Positions 26,084-35,506 of a DNA stretch of 64,000 bases are shown here, one piece after another. Numbering within the stretch: the first letter of the stretch is position 1; every line of letters begins with the position of its first letter. The stretch comes from Robiginitomaculum sp. (GTDB lineage: Bacteria > Pseudomonadota > Alphaproteobacteria > Caulobacterales > Maricaulaceae). The DNA is taken from assembly GCA_021776515.1 (NCBI GenBank), contig JAJFFS010000011.1:186001-250000 (forward strand), read 5' to 3'. The translations under genes were made by a program, and so were the position numbers. The notes under the pieces were generated by a model. That model was given only the letters and a program-made list of their open reading frames with translations. It was not told the origin of the DNA and ran no database searches.

Positions 26084-27145
26084 ATGGGGCGTAAACTAAA
26101 AGCTATCTTGTTTATTGTGTTGACTTTGATTGTAGGTGTGTCCTGGTTTTGGTGGCGCACCATGAGCTGGACAGGCGAACTGACCACCTTGTCAGCGCAC
26201 TATGATGGCACGTGCGAAAGCGTTGAGGGTATTTATGGCGCTGAAGACATTGTTATCGACCATGAAAACAACCTCGCCTATGTTTCCAGTCATGACCGCC
26301 GCAATCCGGAAACAAAAGGCTCTATCTGGGTCTTGCCAACAAACGCACCGGGCGAGGCCCATGCTCTGACTTTAACGGGTTATGATGCAGAGCGGTTTTC
26401 TCCTCATGGTGTTGATCTGTGGGTTGGTGCGGATGGTGTGCGTCGCCTGTTTGTTATTGATCATGGTGACTGGTCATTAAACCGGGTGGTTATCTTTCGT
26501 GTTGAAGATGACGCGCTGGTTTTTGAACGCGCCATCGCTAACCCCCTTATCAAACGCCCCAATGACATTGCTGCCGCCAGCCAGAGTGCCTTTTATGTAA
26601 CCAACGACCTGGGTGCCGGTTATGACAGCCAGGGCGAGTTTTTCGAGGTTCTGTTTCGACAAGTCAAAGGCAATCTGGTGTATCATGATGGTAGCAAGGC
26701 CAGCATTGTTGCCGACAAGATCGGTTACGCTAACGGCGTTGCTGTTAGCAACGATGGTTCAAGCGTTTATCTTGGGGCAATTATTGATCAATCGGTGCGC
26801 TTTTTTTCACGCGACGTTGCCAGCGGCGCGCTAACCCTTGTTGATGAAATTGTTCTGGGTACTGGCGTTGATAACATTGATGTGGATGAAGAGGGTGTGC
26901 TCTGGATAGGCGCCCACCCCAAACTTCTGACGTTTTCAAAACACGCCAAGAATGAGGCCGATCGCAGCCCCTCGCAAATTATTCGTGCCGACCCGGTAAA
27001 CAAAACCATAAAAGAGATTTACCTTAGCCACGGAGACCCCCTCTCCGGTGCTTCTGTGGGCGCACATTCAGACGGCACCCTTTTAATTGGCGGTGTTTTT
27101 GATCCACGGGTTCTGGTTTGTACCAACGATAAACCCGCGCCTTAA
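26084..27145 (+). CDS. Paraoxonase-like lactonase/arylesterase, membrane-anchored
   Basis: A 353-residue six-bladed propeller matching the animal paraoxonase (PON) family in length and key residues. Likely calcium ligands are E54-D55 (YGAEDI), N160-D161 (RPNDIA), N217 (YANGVAVS) and D263-N264 (VDNIDVDEEG). The catalytic histidine dyad corresponds to H108 (SPHGVD) and H127 (VIDHGD). C44 and C346 sit where PON1 has its disulfide. Residues 7-24 form one membrane helix, so the propeller is probably periplasmic. AAAGGGAGG precedes the ATG. Family members hydrolyse lactones, including acyl-homoserine lactones; the substrate here is inferred. Confidence 0.85.
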   Translation: MGRKLKAILFIVLTLIVGVSWFWWRTMSWTGELTTLSAHYDGTCESVEGIYGAEDIVIDHENNLAYVSSHDRRNPETKGSIWVLPTNAPGEAHALTLTGYDAERFSPHGVDLWVGADGVRRLFVIDHGDWSLNRVVIFRVEDDALVFERAIANPLIKRPNDIAAASQSAFYVTNDLGAGYDSQGEFFEVLFRQVKGNLVYHDGSKASIVADKIGYANGVAVSNDGSSVYLGAIIDQSVRFFSRDVASGALTLVDEIVLGTGVDNIDVDEEGVLWIGAHPKLLTFSKHAKNEADRSPSQIIRADPVNKTIKEIYLSHGDPLSGASVGAHSDGTLLIGGVFDPRVLVCTNDKPAP

Positions 27146-27180
27146 CCTTAAAACATATAGATGAAAGAAAGGATGTTTCA

Positions 27181-28179
27181 GTGACCAACCAGACCAAATT
27201 CGATGTTCTTGGCATCGGCAACGCCATCGTTGATGTTATTGCACCCGTAGACGATGTTTTTTTAGGCCAGAACGATATTACCAAGGCCTCTATGACGCTT
27301 ATCGACGAGGAACGGGCACAGGGCCTGTACGGTGTTTTTCCGTCCGCTGCTGAAACATCCGGCGGCTCTGCGGCCAATACTATTGCGGGTATCGCCGGGT
27401 TAGGTGCTCACACGGCGTATTGTGGCAAAGTTGCCGATGATGAACTGGGCAAAACCTTTGCTCATGATTTACGAGCAACGGGCGCCGCTTTTGAAACAGC
27501 GCCGCTGGTTGGTGGCCCTGGAACCGCGCGTTGTCTTATCGCCGTTACACCCGACGCTCAGCGCTCCATGTCCACATACCTGGGTGCATCCTCGCTTTTT
27601 TGCGTAGATGATCTGGATGAAGACATGATCCGGGATGCGGCCATCACTTATATGGAAGGGTATTTGTTTGATCGGGACGCGGCCAAACAAGCTTTTGTCC
27701 ATGCCGCCGAAATTGCTACAGCAGCAGGGCGCAAAACGGCGCTGACCCTTTCTGATCTTTTTTGCGTGGATCGGCATCGACAATCATTTTTACACCTTAT
27801 TCGGGGACACATTGATATTCTCTTTGCCAACGAGGCTGAGCTGCTGGCGCTTTACGAAACTGTCGATTTTGATAAGGCACTGGCTCGCGTGCGAGAGGAT
27901 TGTGCTTTTGCAGCCGTAACGCGCAGCGAAAAGGGCTCTGTTTTGTTGAGTAAAGAAGAAATGATCAACATCAATGCCGCGCCTGTTGAAAAGGTAGTTG
28001 ATACAACGGGTGCAGGTGACCTTTATGCCGCCGGTGTTTTATATGGCCTTTCTCGTAACTTGCCATTAGCAGAATGTGGCCGCATCGGCTCTGTTGCAGC
28101 GGCAGAGGTGATTTCACATTACGGGGCCAGAGCCCAAACAAACCTGCGCATTCTTTCTGGCCTTGGTGTCTCCTCGTGA
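27181..28179 (+). CDS. PfkB-family sugar/nucleoside kinase, adenosine-kinase-like
   Basis: A 332-residue ribokinase-fold enzyme. The N-terminal VLGIGNAIVDVIAPVDD and SGGSAANTIAGIAGLG (about 60-75) and the C-terminal signature VVDTTGAGDLYAAGVLYG with catalytic Asp (about 275-293) are present. Alphaproteobacterial proteins of this size are usually annotated as adenosine kinase. Adenosine is released by the ahcY product 29 kb away, but substrate specificity is not proven by sequence. GTG 27181 follows AAGGA. Confidence 0.85.
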   Translation: MTNQTKFDVLGIGNAIVDVIAPVDDVFLGQNDITKASMTLIDEERAQGLYGVFPSAAETSGGSAANTIAGIAGLGAHTAYCGKVADDELGKTFAHDLRATGAAFETAPLVGGPGTARCLIAVTPDAQRSMSTYLGASSLFCVDDLDEDMIRDAAITYMEGYLFDRDAAKQAFVHAAEIATAAGRKTALTLSDLFCVDRHRQSFLHLIRGHIDILFANEAELLALYETVDFDKALARVREDCAFAAVTRSEKGSVLLSKEEMININAAPVEKVVDTTGAGDLYAAGVLYGLSRNLPLAECGRIGSVAAAEVISHYGARAQTNLRILSGLGVSS

Positions 28180-28307
28180 TTTAATACACCAACATAACCC
28201 TGTTTTATGTAGTTATGGCCTGACGGTTAACGCCCCGGAAACGGCTTTGTTGTTACAGCATAAAGGTTAAGGCTGTTTTGCGGCTGTCATTACCCAAGGG
28301 TTGTTTT

Positions 28308-30419
28308 GTGAATTTCCACCGGCGCATTCGATCTAGTCTGACCTTCAAGGCCCTCTTGTTATATAGCTTGATCGCCCTTGTTGCTTCCTTTGGCGTGATT
28401 ATCCTGAGCGCAATAATAGAACAACACGATCGCAATGCCCTTTCGCAGGTGCAGGGCCTGACCCTTGCCAAAGCAAGCGCCTCTGCCCTGGCACCTGCAC
28501 TGTTAAAAGGTGATGTTGCTGTTGTCGAACTAACGCGCGTGCGCCTGAGCGGTCAAACAGGTGTGATTGATATTCGTGTTTTGGATGCAAATGGAGCGTT
28601 GCTGGTCCCTGTTACAAATACACAAACAAACCCGGGGACAGGGGCATATCCCGGTTTTTCACGCACCATTGCCTCCGGACAAACCAGCGCGCATACAAAA
28701 AATGGCGTTTTGCATAGCGCTGTACCGATCTATGATGAGGGGCGCTTACGCGCTGTCGTGACGCACGCCTATAACTTAACCTTGAACAAAACCAGCCTGT
28801 TAAGCCTGATTAATAAAAACATCTGGCGGGGAGCTATTTTGTTCGGGGTGGTCGTTCCTGCGGGCCTTTTAACCTTTATCCGCCTTTTGACGCCGTTGGG
28901 TGCATTAAATCAGGCCGCTGCCAAAGCGGCGGCTGGAGATTTATCTGTTCGCCTTGATATTAAAGGTAATGACGAGCTTGCTGTTTTGTCTTCAAACTTT
29001 AACACCATGCTTGATCGCCTAAAAGCCAATTTTGACAGAACACGCTGGCTGGCTTACGGCGACAACCTGACCCGCCTTGCCAACAAAACCGCATTTAATG
29101 AACAGTTACAAAAACTGGTTAGACTAGAACGCCCGCCCGGTGCTCTTTTGCTTATTGATATTGATGGTTTCAAGCGTTTTAACGATGCTTACGGGCAAGA
29201 GGAAGGAGACCGCATTCTCACGATTATCGCGGGACGGCTTCGGGCTGTGGTTAATGCTCACGCACCCACGTTTGCTGCAACGTCTGGTAAAAACCGACCC
29301 CTGTTGGCCCGGCTCTCTGGTGATGAATTTGGCCTTCTTGTTCCCGGCGCACGATCTGCGCCAGAAATTCAAAACACTGCCGCCGATATACTTGAGGCCA
29401 TTGCCGCACCGATAGACCTTTCTGGCCATAACACCAACCTTTCTGCCCGCATTGGTATTGCGCTTTATCCTCATGATGCCGGAGATGCACACACGCTTTT
29501 GACCAGCGTCAATTTTGCCATTGATGAAGCAAAGAAAGATGGGGGGGGTACCTGGAGGTTTTTTGAGCCCTCAATGTCACAAAAAGCAATCCGGCGCATG
29601 ACCTTACAACGCGAGTTGCGCCGGGCGCTGCAAGACAAAGAGTTTGTCGTCCATTATCAACCCAAAATTGATGTGCGCGAGGGCACAATATCTGGATGCG
29701 AGGCGCTGGTTCGCTGGCAGCAACCTTCGGGAAGGCTGGTTGGACCGGGCGAGTTTATTGAAGCCGCAGAAGAATCCGGTCTTATTCGGGAAATTGGTGA
29801 TTTTGTACTTGAAGAATCCTGTCTTGCTGCTGCACGTTGGGAAAAGCTGGGGCATGATTGTGGTGTTGCCGTCAACGTTTCAGCATTACAATTTGCCAGC
29901 AATGATTTTACCAAAACCGTATTTAAGGCCCTAAAACAAGCTGGCTTGCCGCCCTCCAAGCTGGAGCTGGAGCTGACGGAAAGCGTCGCCATGACAAACC
30001 CGGAACGAATGCTGGAACAAATCGGCCCATTACGGGAAAGAGGCGTTCGGTTTGCCATTGATGATTTTGGCACCGGCCATTCAAGCCTGGCATACTTAAC
30101 GCGCCTGCCGTTTGATATTTTCAAAATTGATCAGTCTTTCGTGCAATCCATGACCGAAGACAAACATGCCCGGGTTATCGTACAAACGGTTTTGGCTATG
30201 GCAGAAAGCCTGGGTTATAGCACTGTCGCTGAGGGTGTTGAAACGCGGGAACATTTTGCATTTTTGCAACTTCATTGCTGTGATTATGTTCAGGGGTACT
30301 ATTTTGCCAAACCCATGCCAGAAACCAATCTGGTTAGCATGCTGGAATCAGAAAGGGAAAACCTCACTCACACCGAGCCATCCTCCCCTGAAAAGGACAT
30401 ACAACGCCTGCTTGCTTAA
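28308..30419 (+). CDS. Membrane GGDEF-EAL cyclic-di-GMP protein
   Basis: A protein of about 703 residues with a first membrane helix (about 15-37), a periplasmic sensor loop to about 170, a second helix (about 178-200), a HAMP segment, a GGDEF domain and an EAL domain. The GGDEF signature reads RLSGDEFGLL, a tolerated S-for-G variant. EAL residues look complete: CEALVRW, VNVS, LELELTESVAM, AIDDFGTGHSSL, FDIFKIDQSFV and VAEGVET. Phosphodiesterase activity is therefore likely; diguanylate cyclase activity is possible. GTG 28308 with AAGGG upstream is chosen over the TTG at 28278. Confidence 0.85.
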   Translation: MNFHRRIRSSLTFKALLLYSLIALVASFGVIILSAIIEQHDRNALSQVQGLTLAKASASALAPALLKGDVAVVELTRVRLSGQTGVIDIRVLDANGALLVPVTNTQTNPGTGAYPGFSRTIASGQTSAHTKNGVLHSAVPIYDEGRLRAVVTHAYNLTLNKTSLLSLINKNIWRGAILFGVVVPAGLLTFIRLLTPLGALNQAAAKAAAGDLSVRLDIKGNDELAVLSSNFNTMLDRLKANFDRTRWLAYGDNLTRLANKTAFNEQLQKLVRLERPPGALLLIDIDGFKRFNDAYGQEEGDRILTIIAGRLRAVVNAHAPTFAATSGKNRPLLARLSGDEFGLLVPGARSAPEIQNTAADILEAIAAPIDLSGHNTNLSARIGIALYPHDAGDAHTLLTSVNFAIDEAKKDGGGTWRFFEPSMSQKAIRRMTLQRELRRALQDKEFVVHYQPKIDVREGTISGCEALVRWQQPSGRLVGPGEFIEAAEESGLIREIGDFVLEESCLAAARWEKLGHDCGVAVNVSALQFASNDFTKTVFKALKQAGLPPSKLELELTESVAMTNPERMLEQIGPLRERGVRFAIDDFGTGHSSLAYLTRLPFDIFKIDQSFVQSMTEDKHARVIVQTVLAMAESLGYSTVAEGVETREHFAFLQLHCCDYVQGYYFAKPMPETNLVSMLESERENLTHTEPSSPEKDIQRLLA

Positions 30420-30438
30420 GGTTTCCATGAAAAAAGGG

Positions 30439-30467
30439 CTTGATCCTTGTCTCAGAAACGCCCACAT
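30439..30467 (+). promoter_or_regulatory. Candidate heat-shock (RpoH) promoter for hslVU
   Basis: CTTGAT at 30439-30444 and CCCACAT at 30461-30467, separated by 16 bp, resemble sigma-32-type -35 and -10 elements. They lie 30 bp upstream of the hslV start. hslVU is a classic heat-shock operon, which supports the match; it is not a perfect consensus. Confidence 0.5.
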
Positions 30468-30496
30468 GAGTCTCACAACTAATTAAGGAGCTTTTT

Positions 30497-31066
30497 GTGA
30501 ACACCCGTGCAGAAAAAAGTGATTTTCCGGGCTGGCGCGGCACCACTATTTTGGCGGTTCGTAAAAACGGCAAGACCGTTTTAGCTGGCGATGGCCAGGT
30601 TTCGATTGGGCAAACCATTGTAAAAGGAAACGCACAAAAGGTGCGCCCCCTGAGCTCTAGCAATGTCGTTGCCGGGTTTGCGGGCTCTACCGCCGACGCG
30701 TTGGCTTTGTTTGAGCGCCTTGAGACCAAACTGGAACAATACCCATCACAACTTGCCCGCGCCTGTGTGGAGTTGGCCAAGGATTGGCGAACTGACCGGT
30801 TTTTAAGACGCCTTGAGGCCATGTTGATTGTTGCTGATGCACATTCTTTTTATTTGCTGACCGGGGCCGGAGATGTGTTGGAGCCGGAAAATGATATTGC
30901 GGCCATTGGCTCTGGTGGCAACTACGCCCTTTCTGCCGCTCACGCCCTTTACACTTATGAAGATGATGCCGAAGTTATTGCCCGGCGCGCCATGGATATT
31001 GCCGCCGATATCTGCGTCTATACAAACAGAAACCTAACCGTAGAAGTTTTAAGCAAAAATGACTGA
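30497..31066 (+). CDS. hslV: HslV protease subunit (ClpQ)
   Basis: The proteolytic subunit of the HslVU ATP-dependent protease, 189 residues. Cleavage at [10 protein letters not shown] would expose catalytic T16 at the new N-terminus. Proteasome-beta-like motifs are [21 protein letters not shown] and [16 protein letters not shown] 30497 follows AAGGAG at good spacing. It overlaps hslU by 8 bp. Confidence 0.95.
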   Translation: MNTRAEKSDFPGWRGTTILAVRKNGKTVLAGDGQVSIGQTIVKGNAQKVRPLSSSNVVAGFAGSTADALALFERLETKLEQYPSQLARACVELAKDWRTDRFLRRLEAMLIVADAHSFYLLTGAGDVLEPENDIAAIGSGGNYALSAAHALYTYEDDAEVIARRAMDIAADICVYTNRNLTVEVLSKND

Positions 31067-32366
31067 ATTTACCCCCCGGCAAATTGTTGCTGAACTTGAT
31101 CGTCACATTGTAGCCCAAAGCAACGCAAAACGCGCCGTTGCTGTTGCCCTGCGCAATCGCTGGCGGCGGCGGCGTGTGGATGAGGGCCTCAAGGCAGAAA
31201 TCACACCTAAAAACATTTTAATGATTGGACCAACCGGCGTGGGCAAAACTGAAATTGCCCGCCGCCTGGCAAAGCTTGCTGGCGCTCCCTTTATTAAAAT
31301 AGAGGCCACAAAGTTTACCGAGGTTGGTTATGTTGGCCGTGATGTTGAACAGATCATACGCGACCTTATTGAAATGGCCTTGTTGATGGTGCGGGAAAAC
31401 AAACGCACAGAGGTAGAGGGTCGCGCAAAAAACGCCGCTGAAGAGCGCATTTTAGATGCTCTGGTAGGTGCTGGTGCCAGCCCTGCCACCAGAGAGTCTT
31501 TTCGGGCACGCCTGCGCGCGGGCGATCTGGACGAAAAAGAAGTTGACCTTGATCTGTCAGATAACGCCTCGCCGTTTCAGGCTTTCGACATTCCAGGAAT
31601 GCAAGGCGGCGGCATGGGAATGCTGGATTTGGGAGAAATGCTGGGCAAGGGTCTCGGCGGACGCACCAAATCAAGACGCCTGCGTGTCATTGATGCCCAC
31701 ACACCCCTGATTGAAGAAGAAAGCGACAGACTTTTGGATGAGGCTCAAATTGTATCAGAGGCAATTGCTTCTGTTGAAAACGATGGCATCGTCTTTTTGG
31801 ATGAAATTGATAAAATTACTGCGCGCTCAGAGCGTCAGGGTGGCGACGTCTCTCGTGAAGGTGTGCAGCGTGACCTTCTGCCACTTATTGAGGGCACCAC
31901 GGTGAGCACCAAACATGGCCCCGTGCGGACCGACCACATTCTTTTTATTGCCTCTGGCGCCTTTCATGTGGCCAGTCCGTCAGATATGTTGCCAGAGCTG
32001 CAAGGCCGTTTGCCCATCCGCGTTGAGCTGCGGGCCCTGACCCGCGATGATTTTCGGCGCATTTTAACAGAGCCTGAAGCATCGTTAATTCAGCAATACA
32101 TTGCGTTAATGGCAACAGAAGGTGTAACGCTGGACTTTAATGATGAAGCTATTGACGCCATTGCTGATATTTCCGCTCTGGTAAACGCCAGTATAGAAAA
32201 CATCGGCGCTCGTCGTTTGCAAACGGTTATGGAAAAACTGCTTGAGGAAATAAGCTTTACTGCCTCCGAGCAAGATGGTGAAACGGTTTTTATCAATAAA
32301 GACTACGTTTTGGAACGTCTTGAATCGCTTTCACGCAATAACGATCTTTCCAAATTTATTTTATAA
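31059..32366 (+). CDS. hslU: HslU ATPase subunit (ClpY)
   Basis: A AAA+ unfoldase of 435 residues that feeds substrates to HslV. It starts [16 protein letters not shown]. Walker A is [17 protein letters not shown] (about 52-68) and the pore motif region is [10 protein letters not shown]. The I-domain spans about 110-230, Walker B is [10 protein letters not shown] (about 247-256) and the C-terminus ends LSKFIL. The stop overlaps the convergent smr gene by 6 bp. Confidence 0.96.
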   Translation: MTEFTPRQIVAELDRHIVAQSNAKRAVAVALRNRWRRRRVDEGLKAEITPKNILMIGPTGVGKTEIARRLAKLAGAPFIKIEATKFTEVGYVGRDVEQIIRDLIEMALLMVRENKRTEVEGRAKNAAEERILDALVGAGASPATRESFRARLRAGDLDEKEVDLDLSDNASPFQAFDIPGMQGGGMGMLDLGEMLGKGLGGRTKSRRLRVIDAHTPLIEEESDRLLDEAQIVSEAIASVENDGIVFLDEIDKITARSERQGGDVSREGVQRDLLPLIEGTTVSTKHGPVRTDHILFIASGAFHVASPSDMLPELQGRLPIRVELRALTRDDFRRILTEPEASLIQQYIALMATEGVTLDFNDEAIDAIADISALVNASIENIGARRLQTVMEKLLEEISFTASEQDGETVFINKDYVLERLESLSRNNDLSKFIL

Positions 32367-32894
32367 TTTTGCTGCGCGCCTTAAAAAAACATACCAGGCA
32401 CCCTTGCCGCCGTGGCGCGTGTGGGCCGGGGCCAAGCCTGAAACGATAGCGCGAAACTCACTGTCCCCCAGCCAGGCAGACAAGCTTGTTCGCAATACCC
32501 CTTCATCGCGTTCCCCGCGCCCGGTGATGACCAGCACACAGCGCAAATGTTCGCTATAATGCCCCTCCAGGCGTTGTAATAAATAGGCCTTTGCCTCGTC
32601 ATGCTTTTTCCCATGAAGATCAATGCGTGCCTGCGCTTCGACACGGCCCCGTCGAATATGCTTATGAGACGATCGGTCTTCTGGCGCGGTGCCGGGCGTT
32701 GTTTTTGACTGACGTTCTGGCCTTCTTACGGGCCTCTTTACTGTCTCTTTAAATGATATGGGGTGATGGTTTTTTGTTTTTTCTGGAAGCTCCGCCTGCG
32801 CATCGCCCTTTCTTGTTTTTAACGGGGAAACCGTATCTTTTACGCGCTCCCATAGCTCTTGTTCAGCGCCTTCATCTTTGGGCGGGCGCGTCAT
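32361..32894 (-). CDS. Smr-domain protein
   Basis: A 177-residue protein with a C-terminal Smr (MutS2-related) domain of putative nuclease type (about 88-175): [30 protein letters not shown] and [21 protein letters not shown]. The N-terminal half is charged and probably disordered. It overlaps mltA by 4 bp, an arrangement conserved beside mltA and a Tim44-like gene in alphaproteobacteria. The cellular role is unknown. Confidence 0.88.
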   Translation of the reverse strand: MTRPPKDEGAEQELWERVKDTVSPLKTRKGDAQAELPEKTKNHHPISFKETVKRPVRRPERQSKTTPGTAPEDRSSHKHIRRGRVEAQARIDLHGKKHDEAKAYLLQRLEGHYSEHLRCVLVITGRGERDEGVLRTSLSAWLGDSEFRAIVSGLAPAHTRHGGKGAWYVFLRRAAKL

Positions 32895-34213
32895 GATTTT
32901 GGCTCACCGGCCCCCTCTGCCCCGGCCCGTGAGCGCGGGATTAAAGCCCACCAGCGTGCTGCGTGTTTGACAATGCCAGCACGACGTCCCGCTTGAAACC
33001 CAGAGCCTAAAAACAAATCACCTCGCATCATGCCGTTTATTGCGCCGCCCGTATCTTGTGCAATTGCTAAAAACTGTGTCGGCTCGCCTTTCCAGTCCTT
33101 ATCATCACGCGGTAAGCGCGTATCAACCCATATCGGTGAGCCCAGAGGATAAACATCGGGATCTACCGCCAAAGATGCGCCCGCCGTTAATGCTGCGCCT
33201 TGTGTGCCTATCGGTCCAAGCGCAGGATCATTCACGGGTTTTGCAGCAAAGAAAACATATCGTTTGTTACGATTCATCAAAGCCCTGGTTTTTTCTGGCC
33301 CGGACCTTTTCATCCATTTTTCTATAGCACCCTTTGAAGCCTTTCCCGGATCCAACTCCCCTTCTTTAATCAAAACGCGACCTATCGAGGTATAGGGGTG
33401 GCCATTGTGCCCGGCAAAGGCGGCACGGATGACCTGGCCGTTTTGATAATGAAGCCGCCCTGAGCCTTGTACCTGCAGGAAAAAAACTTCTGCAGCTGAG
33501 CCCCAGGCCAAAGCTGTGCCACCTCTTTCTTTTATTTCTGTTCGCGTCAGGTATGGCACCAGTATCCCGTCTTTTACCTGACCCATAAACTTGCGTCCGT
33601 TAACGCCGTTCGCATTAAATTTTTTAGGATCTACAGTTACCAGATCTGGCGGCCTGGAAAAAATGGGCTCGGTAAATCCGGGCGCTGGTTCTGAGCGAAC
33701 GTCCAGCTCTGGCTCATAATACGCAGTTAGCAAACCGCCCGTTTTCCCGGGTAGCATTAGTGCGCGTGGAACGAAATGATTTTCAAAAAACACACGCGAA
33801 GCATCATTTTCAAGAGCCTTCCCCTTTGCCTCTTCGCATGCCGCTTTCCACTGGCTTGCCGCTGTCCAGTCTTTGGAAAAAACCACGCATGAGCGTTGAA
33901 AAGCCATAAACGCGACCGCCTGGTTCCCTGACAACCAGCCTGGAAGGGCGGAAAAATCCGGGCGGGTGCCATCAGGTGATAACTCTTTGTCAGCGTCGCT
34001 CTTTACCGTCTCTTGTGAAACCAATTCCTTGTCTGTTTGGGCATCAGGCTTTTGGTCTGACGGGCGTTCCCGCTCGCCCTCCGGTGCCTCTTCTGGTTCT
34101 GGTAAAGCCGCTGCTTCTTTTTGTGGCACGTCGACCGGTAGAAGGGGGGCTTTATCCGCGCCCGTGGCGCAGCCGACAAGAACCAGACAAACAACCAAAA
34201 ATACGCGCCACAT
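32891..34213 (-). CDS. mltA: Membrane-bound lytic murein transglycosylase A
   Basis: A 440-residue lipoprotein (lipobox VGC-A, near residue 15) that cleaves peptidoglycan strands to anhydro-muropeptides. After an acidic Pro/Glu-rich linker (about 25-90), the MltA domain shows GLLTAYYEPELDVR, FLQVQGSGRLHY and AGHNGHPYTSIGRVL. The C-terminal 3D domain has its aspartates in SLAVDPDVYPLGSPIWVD and IAQDTGGAI...GDLFLGSG. It ends with KHAARWWALIP. Member of the Tim44-mltA-smr run. Confidence 0.93.
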   Translation of the reverse strand: MWRVFLVVCLVLVGCATGADKAPLLPVDVPQKEAAALPEPEEAPEGERERPSDQKPDAQTDKELVSQETVKSDADKELSPDGTRPDFSALPGWLSGNQAVAFMAFQRSCVVFSKDWTAASQWKAACEEAKGKALENDASRVFFENHFVPRALMLPGKTGGLLTAYYEPELDVRSEPAPGFTEPIFSRPPDLVTVDPKKFNANGVNGRKFMGQVKDGILVPYLTRTEIKERGGTALAWGSAAEVFFLQVQGSGRLHYQNGQVIRAAFAGHNGHPYTSIGRVLIKEGELDPGKASKGAIEKWMKRSGPEKTRALMNRNKRYVFFAAKPVNDPALGPIGTQGAALTAGASLAVDPDVYPLGSPIWVDTRLPRDDKDWKGEPTQFLAIAQDTGGAINGMMRGDLFLGSGFQAGRRAGIVKHAARWWALIPRSRAGAEGAGEPKS

Positions 34214-34228
34214 CAGTATTTATCCTTG

Positions 34229-34855
34229 TTAAACAAGCGTTTCTACACTGTCTAGCTTCCAGTTTGGGTTGCGAGAGTTGACCTCGCGGACAAACGTCCA
34301 CTCTTCTGTTGTTGATGTGCTTTCTACGCGTACGTCTTCCGGCGCTTTACTATTAACCTCGCGTGTTGAAATTTCAGCTGAAAAAGACACAATTACGCGC
34401 GCCTCTTTTCCTGTTAACGAAGCTTCTTTTATCTCGGCTTTTTTAATGCGGATTATCTCAGTATCAAGCTCTTCCCCCCTGTCTTCACGTGCCTTTATGG
34501 CTTCAACATAGCGTGTAAAAACCGCTGGGCTCAAAAGCGCTTTGAGGGTTTTTTTCTCGCCCCGGGAGTACGCTTCCACCACCCGCTCATAGGCGGTTTT
34601 GGCCCCGGATAAAAATGTATGTGGTTCGAAGTTGTTATCAGCAGCATGTATGGCCTCAAGGCCTGCAGCGGCTGGTCCGGTAAACGCAGGGCGCAGCGGT
34701 GTGGGAGCGGCCTGTTTAATGGGCTTTTGCCCAGGGGCGCTAATCTGTGTTGGCGCAGGCGGCGGCGCACCAACATCTTTACCCAAAACGTTATAAAGCT
34801 TTATCAGCACAAAGCCGGCTATTGCGGCAAAAACAATGATTTGCATCATGGCCAT
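34229..34855 (-). CDS. Tim44/TimA-domain membrane protein
   Basis: About 208 residues: one N-terminal membrane helix (QIIVFAAIAGFVLIKLYNVLG), a Pro/Ala-rich linker and a C-terminal Tim44-like domain (about 90-208). Motifs include AKTAYERVVEAYSRGEKKTLKALLSPAVFTRYVEAI and the final EEWTFVREVNSRNPNWKLDSVE. Bacterial relatives of mitochondrial Tim44 sit in the inner membrane; their function is not settled. ATG 34855 lies 8 bp after AGGA. Divergent from secB. Confidence 0.88.
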   Translation of the reverse strand: MAMMQIIVFAAIAGFVLIKLYNVLGKDVGAPPPAPTQISAPGQKPIKQAAPTPLRPAFTGPAAAGLEAIHAADNNFEPHTFLSGAKTAYERVVEAYSRGEKKTLKALLSPAVFTRYVEAIKAREDRGEELDTEIIRIKKAEIKEASLTGKEARVIVSFSAEISTREVNSKAPEDVRVESTSTTEEWTFVREVNSRNPNWKLDSVETLV

Positions 34856-34980
34856 CGTTATCATCCTTATTCGTTCACGCGCAGTATAATAACTTTTATA
34901 CAAGGAAGTCAGCCCGAAGCTTGCTGCAAATCACACAGCGTGCTAGCAGCCCGCACACCTGATAATAATGAGTTTGAAAA

Positions 34981-35499
34981 ATGAGCGACGAAACACCAAC
35001 ACCCCCGGCACAAGAACCAGCAACGCAAGAACCGCAATTGCGCTTGCTTGCCCAATACTCCAAAGATGTTTCTTTTGAAAACCCCAATGCGCCCACAAGC
35101 CTGCAAAATGGGCCAACCCCCGCAATTGAGCTTGAAATTGGCGTCGGCGCACAAAACGCACAAGAAAACATTTACGAAGTGTCTTTGTCGATTTCGGTAA
35201 AGGCCACCCGAGAGGAAACCACTGTTTTTCTGCTGGAGTTGGTATATTGCGGCCTGTTTGCAATAGAGGGCGTCCCTGAAGAAAGCCTCGGGCCTATTTT
35301 GCATATTGAATGCACCCGCCTGCTTTTCCCTTATGCGCGAAGAATTGTTTCTGACCTTACGCAAGACGGTGGATTTCCTGCCTTGCCTTTGGAGCCCATT
35401 GATTTTGCTGCTGTTTATCGGGCTGGTCTCGAACAACAAGCTGCACAGCAGGCAGCCCAACAAACCAATGGCAGCGAAAACGGCAGCGGCAACGCCTAA
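34981..35499 (+). CDS. secB: SecB export chaperone
   Basis: A cytosolic chaperone of 172 residues that keeps preproteins unfolded for SecA. Typical segments are LRLLAQYSKDVSFENPNAP, YEVSLSISVKATR, VYCGLFAIEGVPEE, HIECTRLLFPYARRIVSDLTQDGGFPALPLEPIDFAAVY and the Gln-rich tail. fxsA, which often lies beside it in alphaproteobacteria, is not seen here. Confidence 0.96.
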   Translation: MSDETPTPPAQEPATQEPQLRLLAQYSKDVSFENPNAPTSLQNGPTPAIELEIGVGAQNAQENIYEVSLSISVKATREETTVFLLELVYCGLFAIEGVPEESLGPILHIECTRLLFPYARRIVSDLTQDGGFPALPLEPIDFAAVYRAGLEQQAAQQAAQQTNGSENGSGNA

Positions 35500-35506
35500 G
35501 GCGCCT

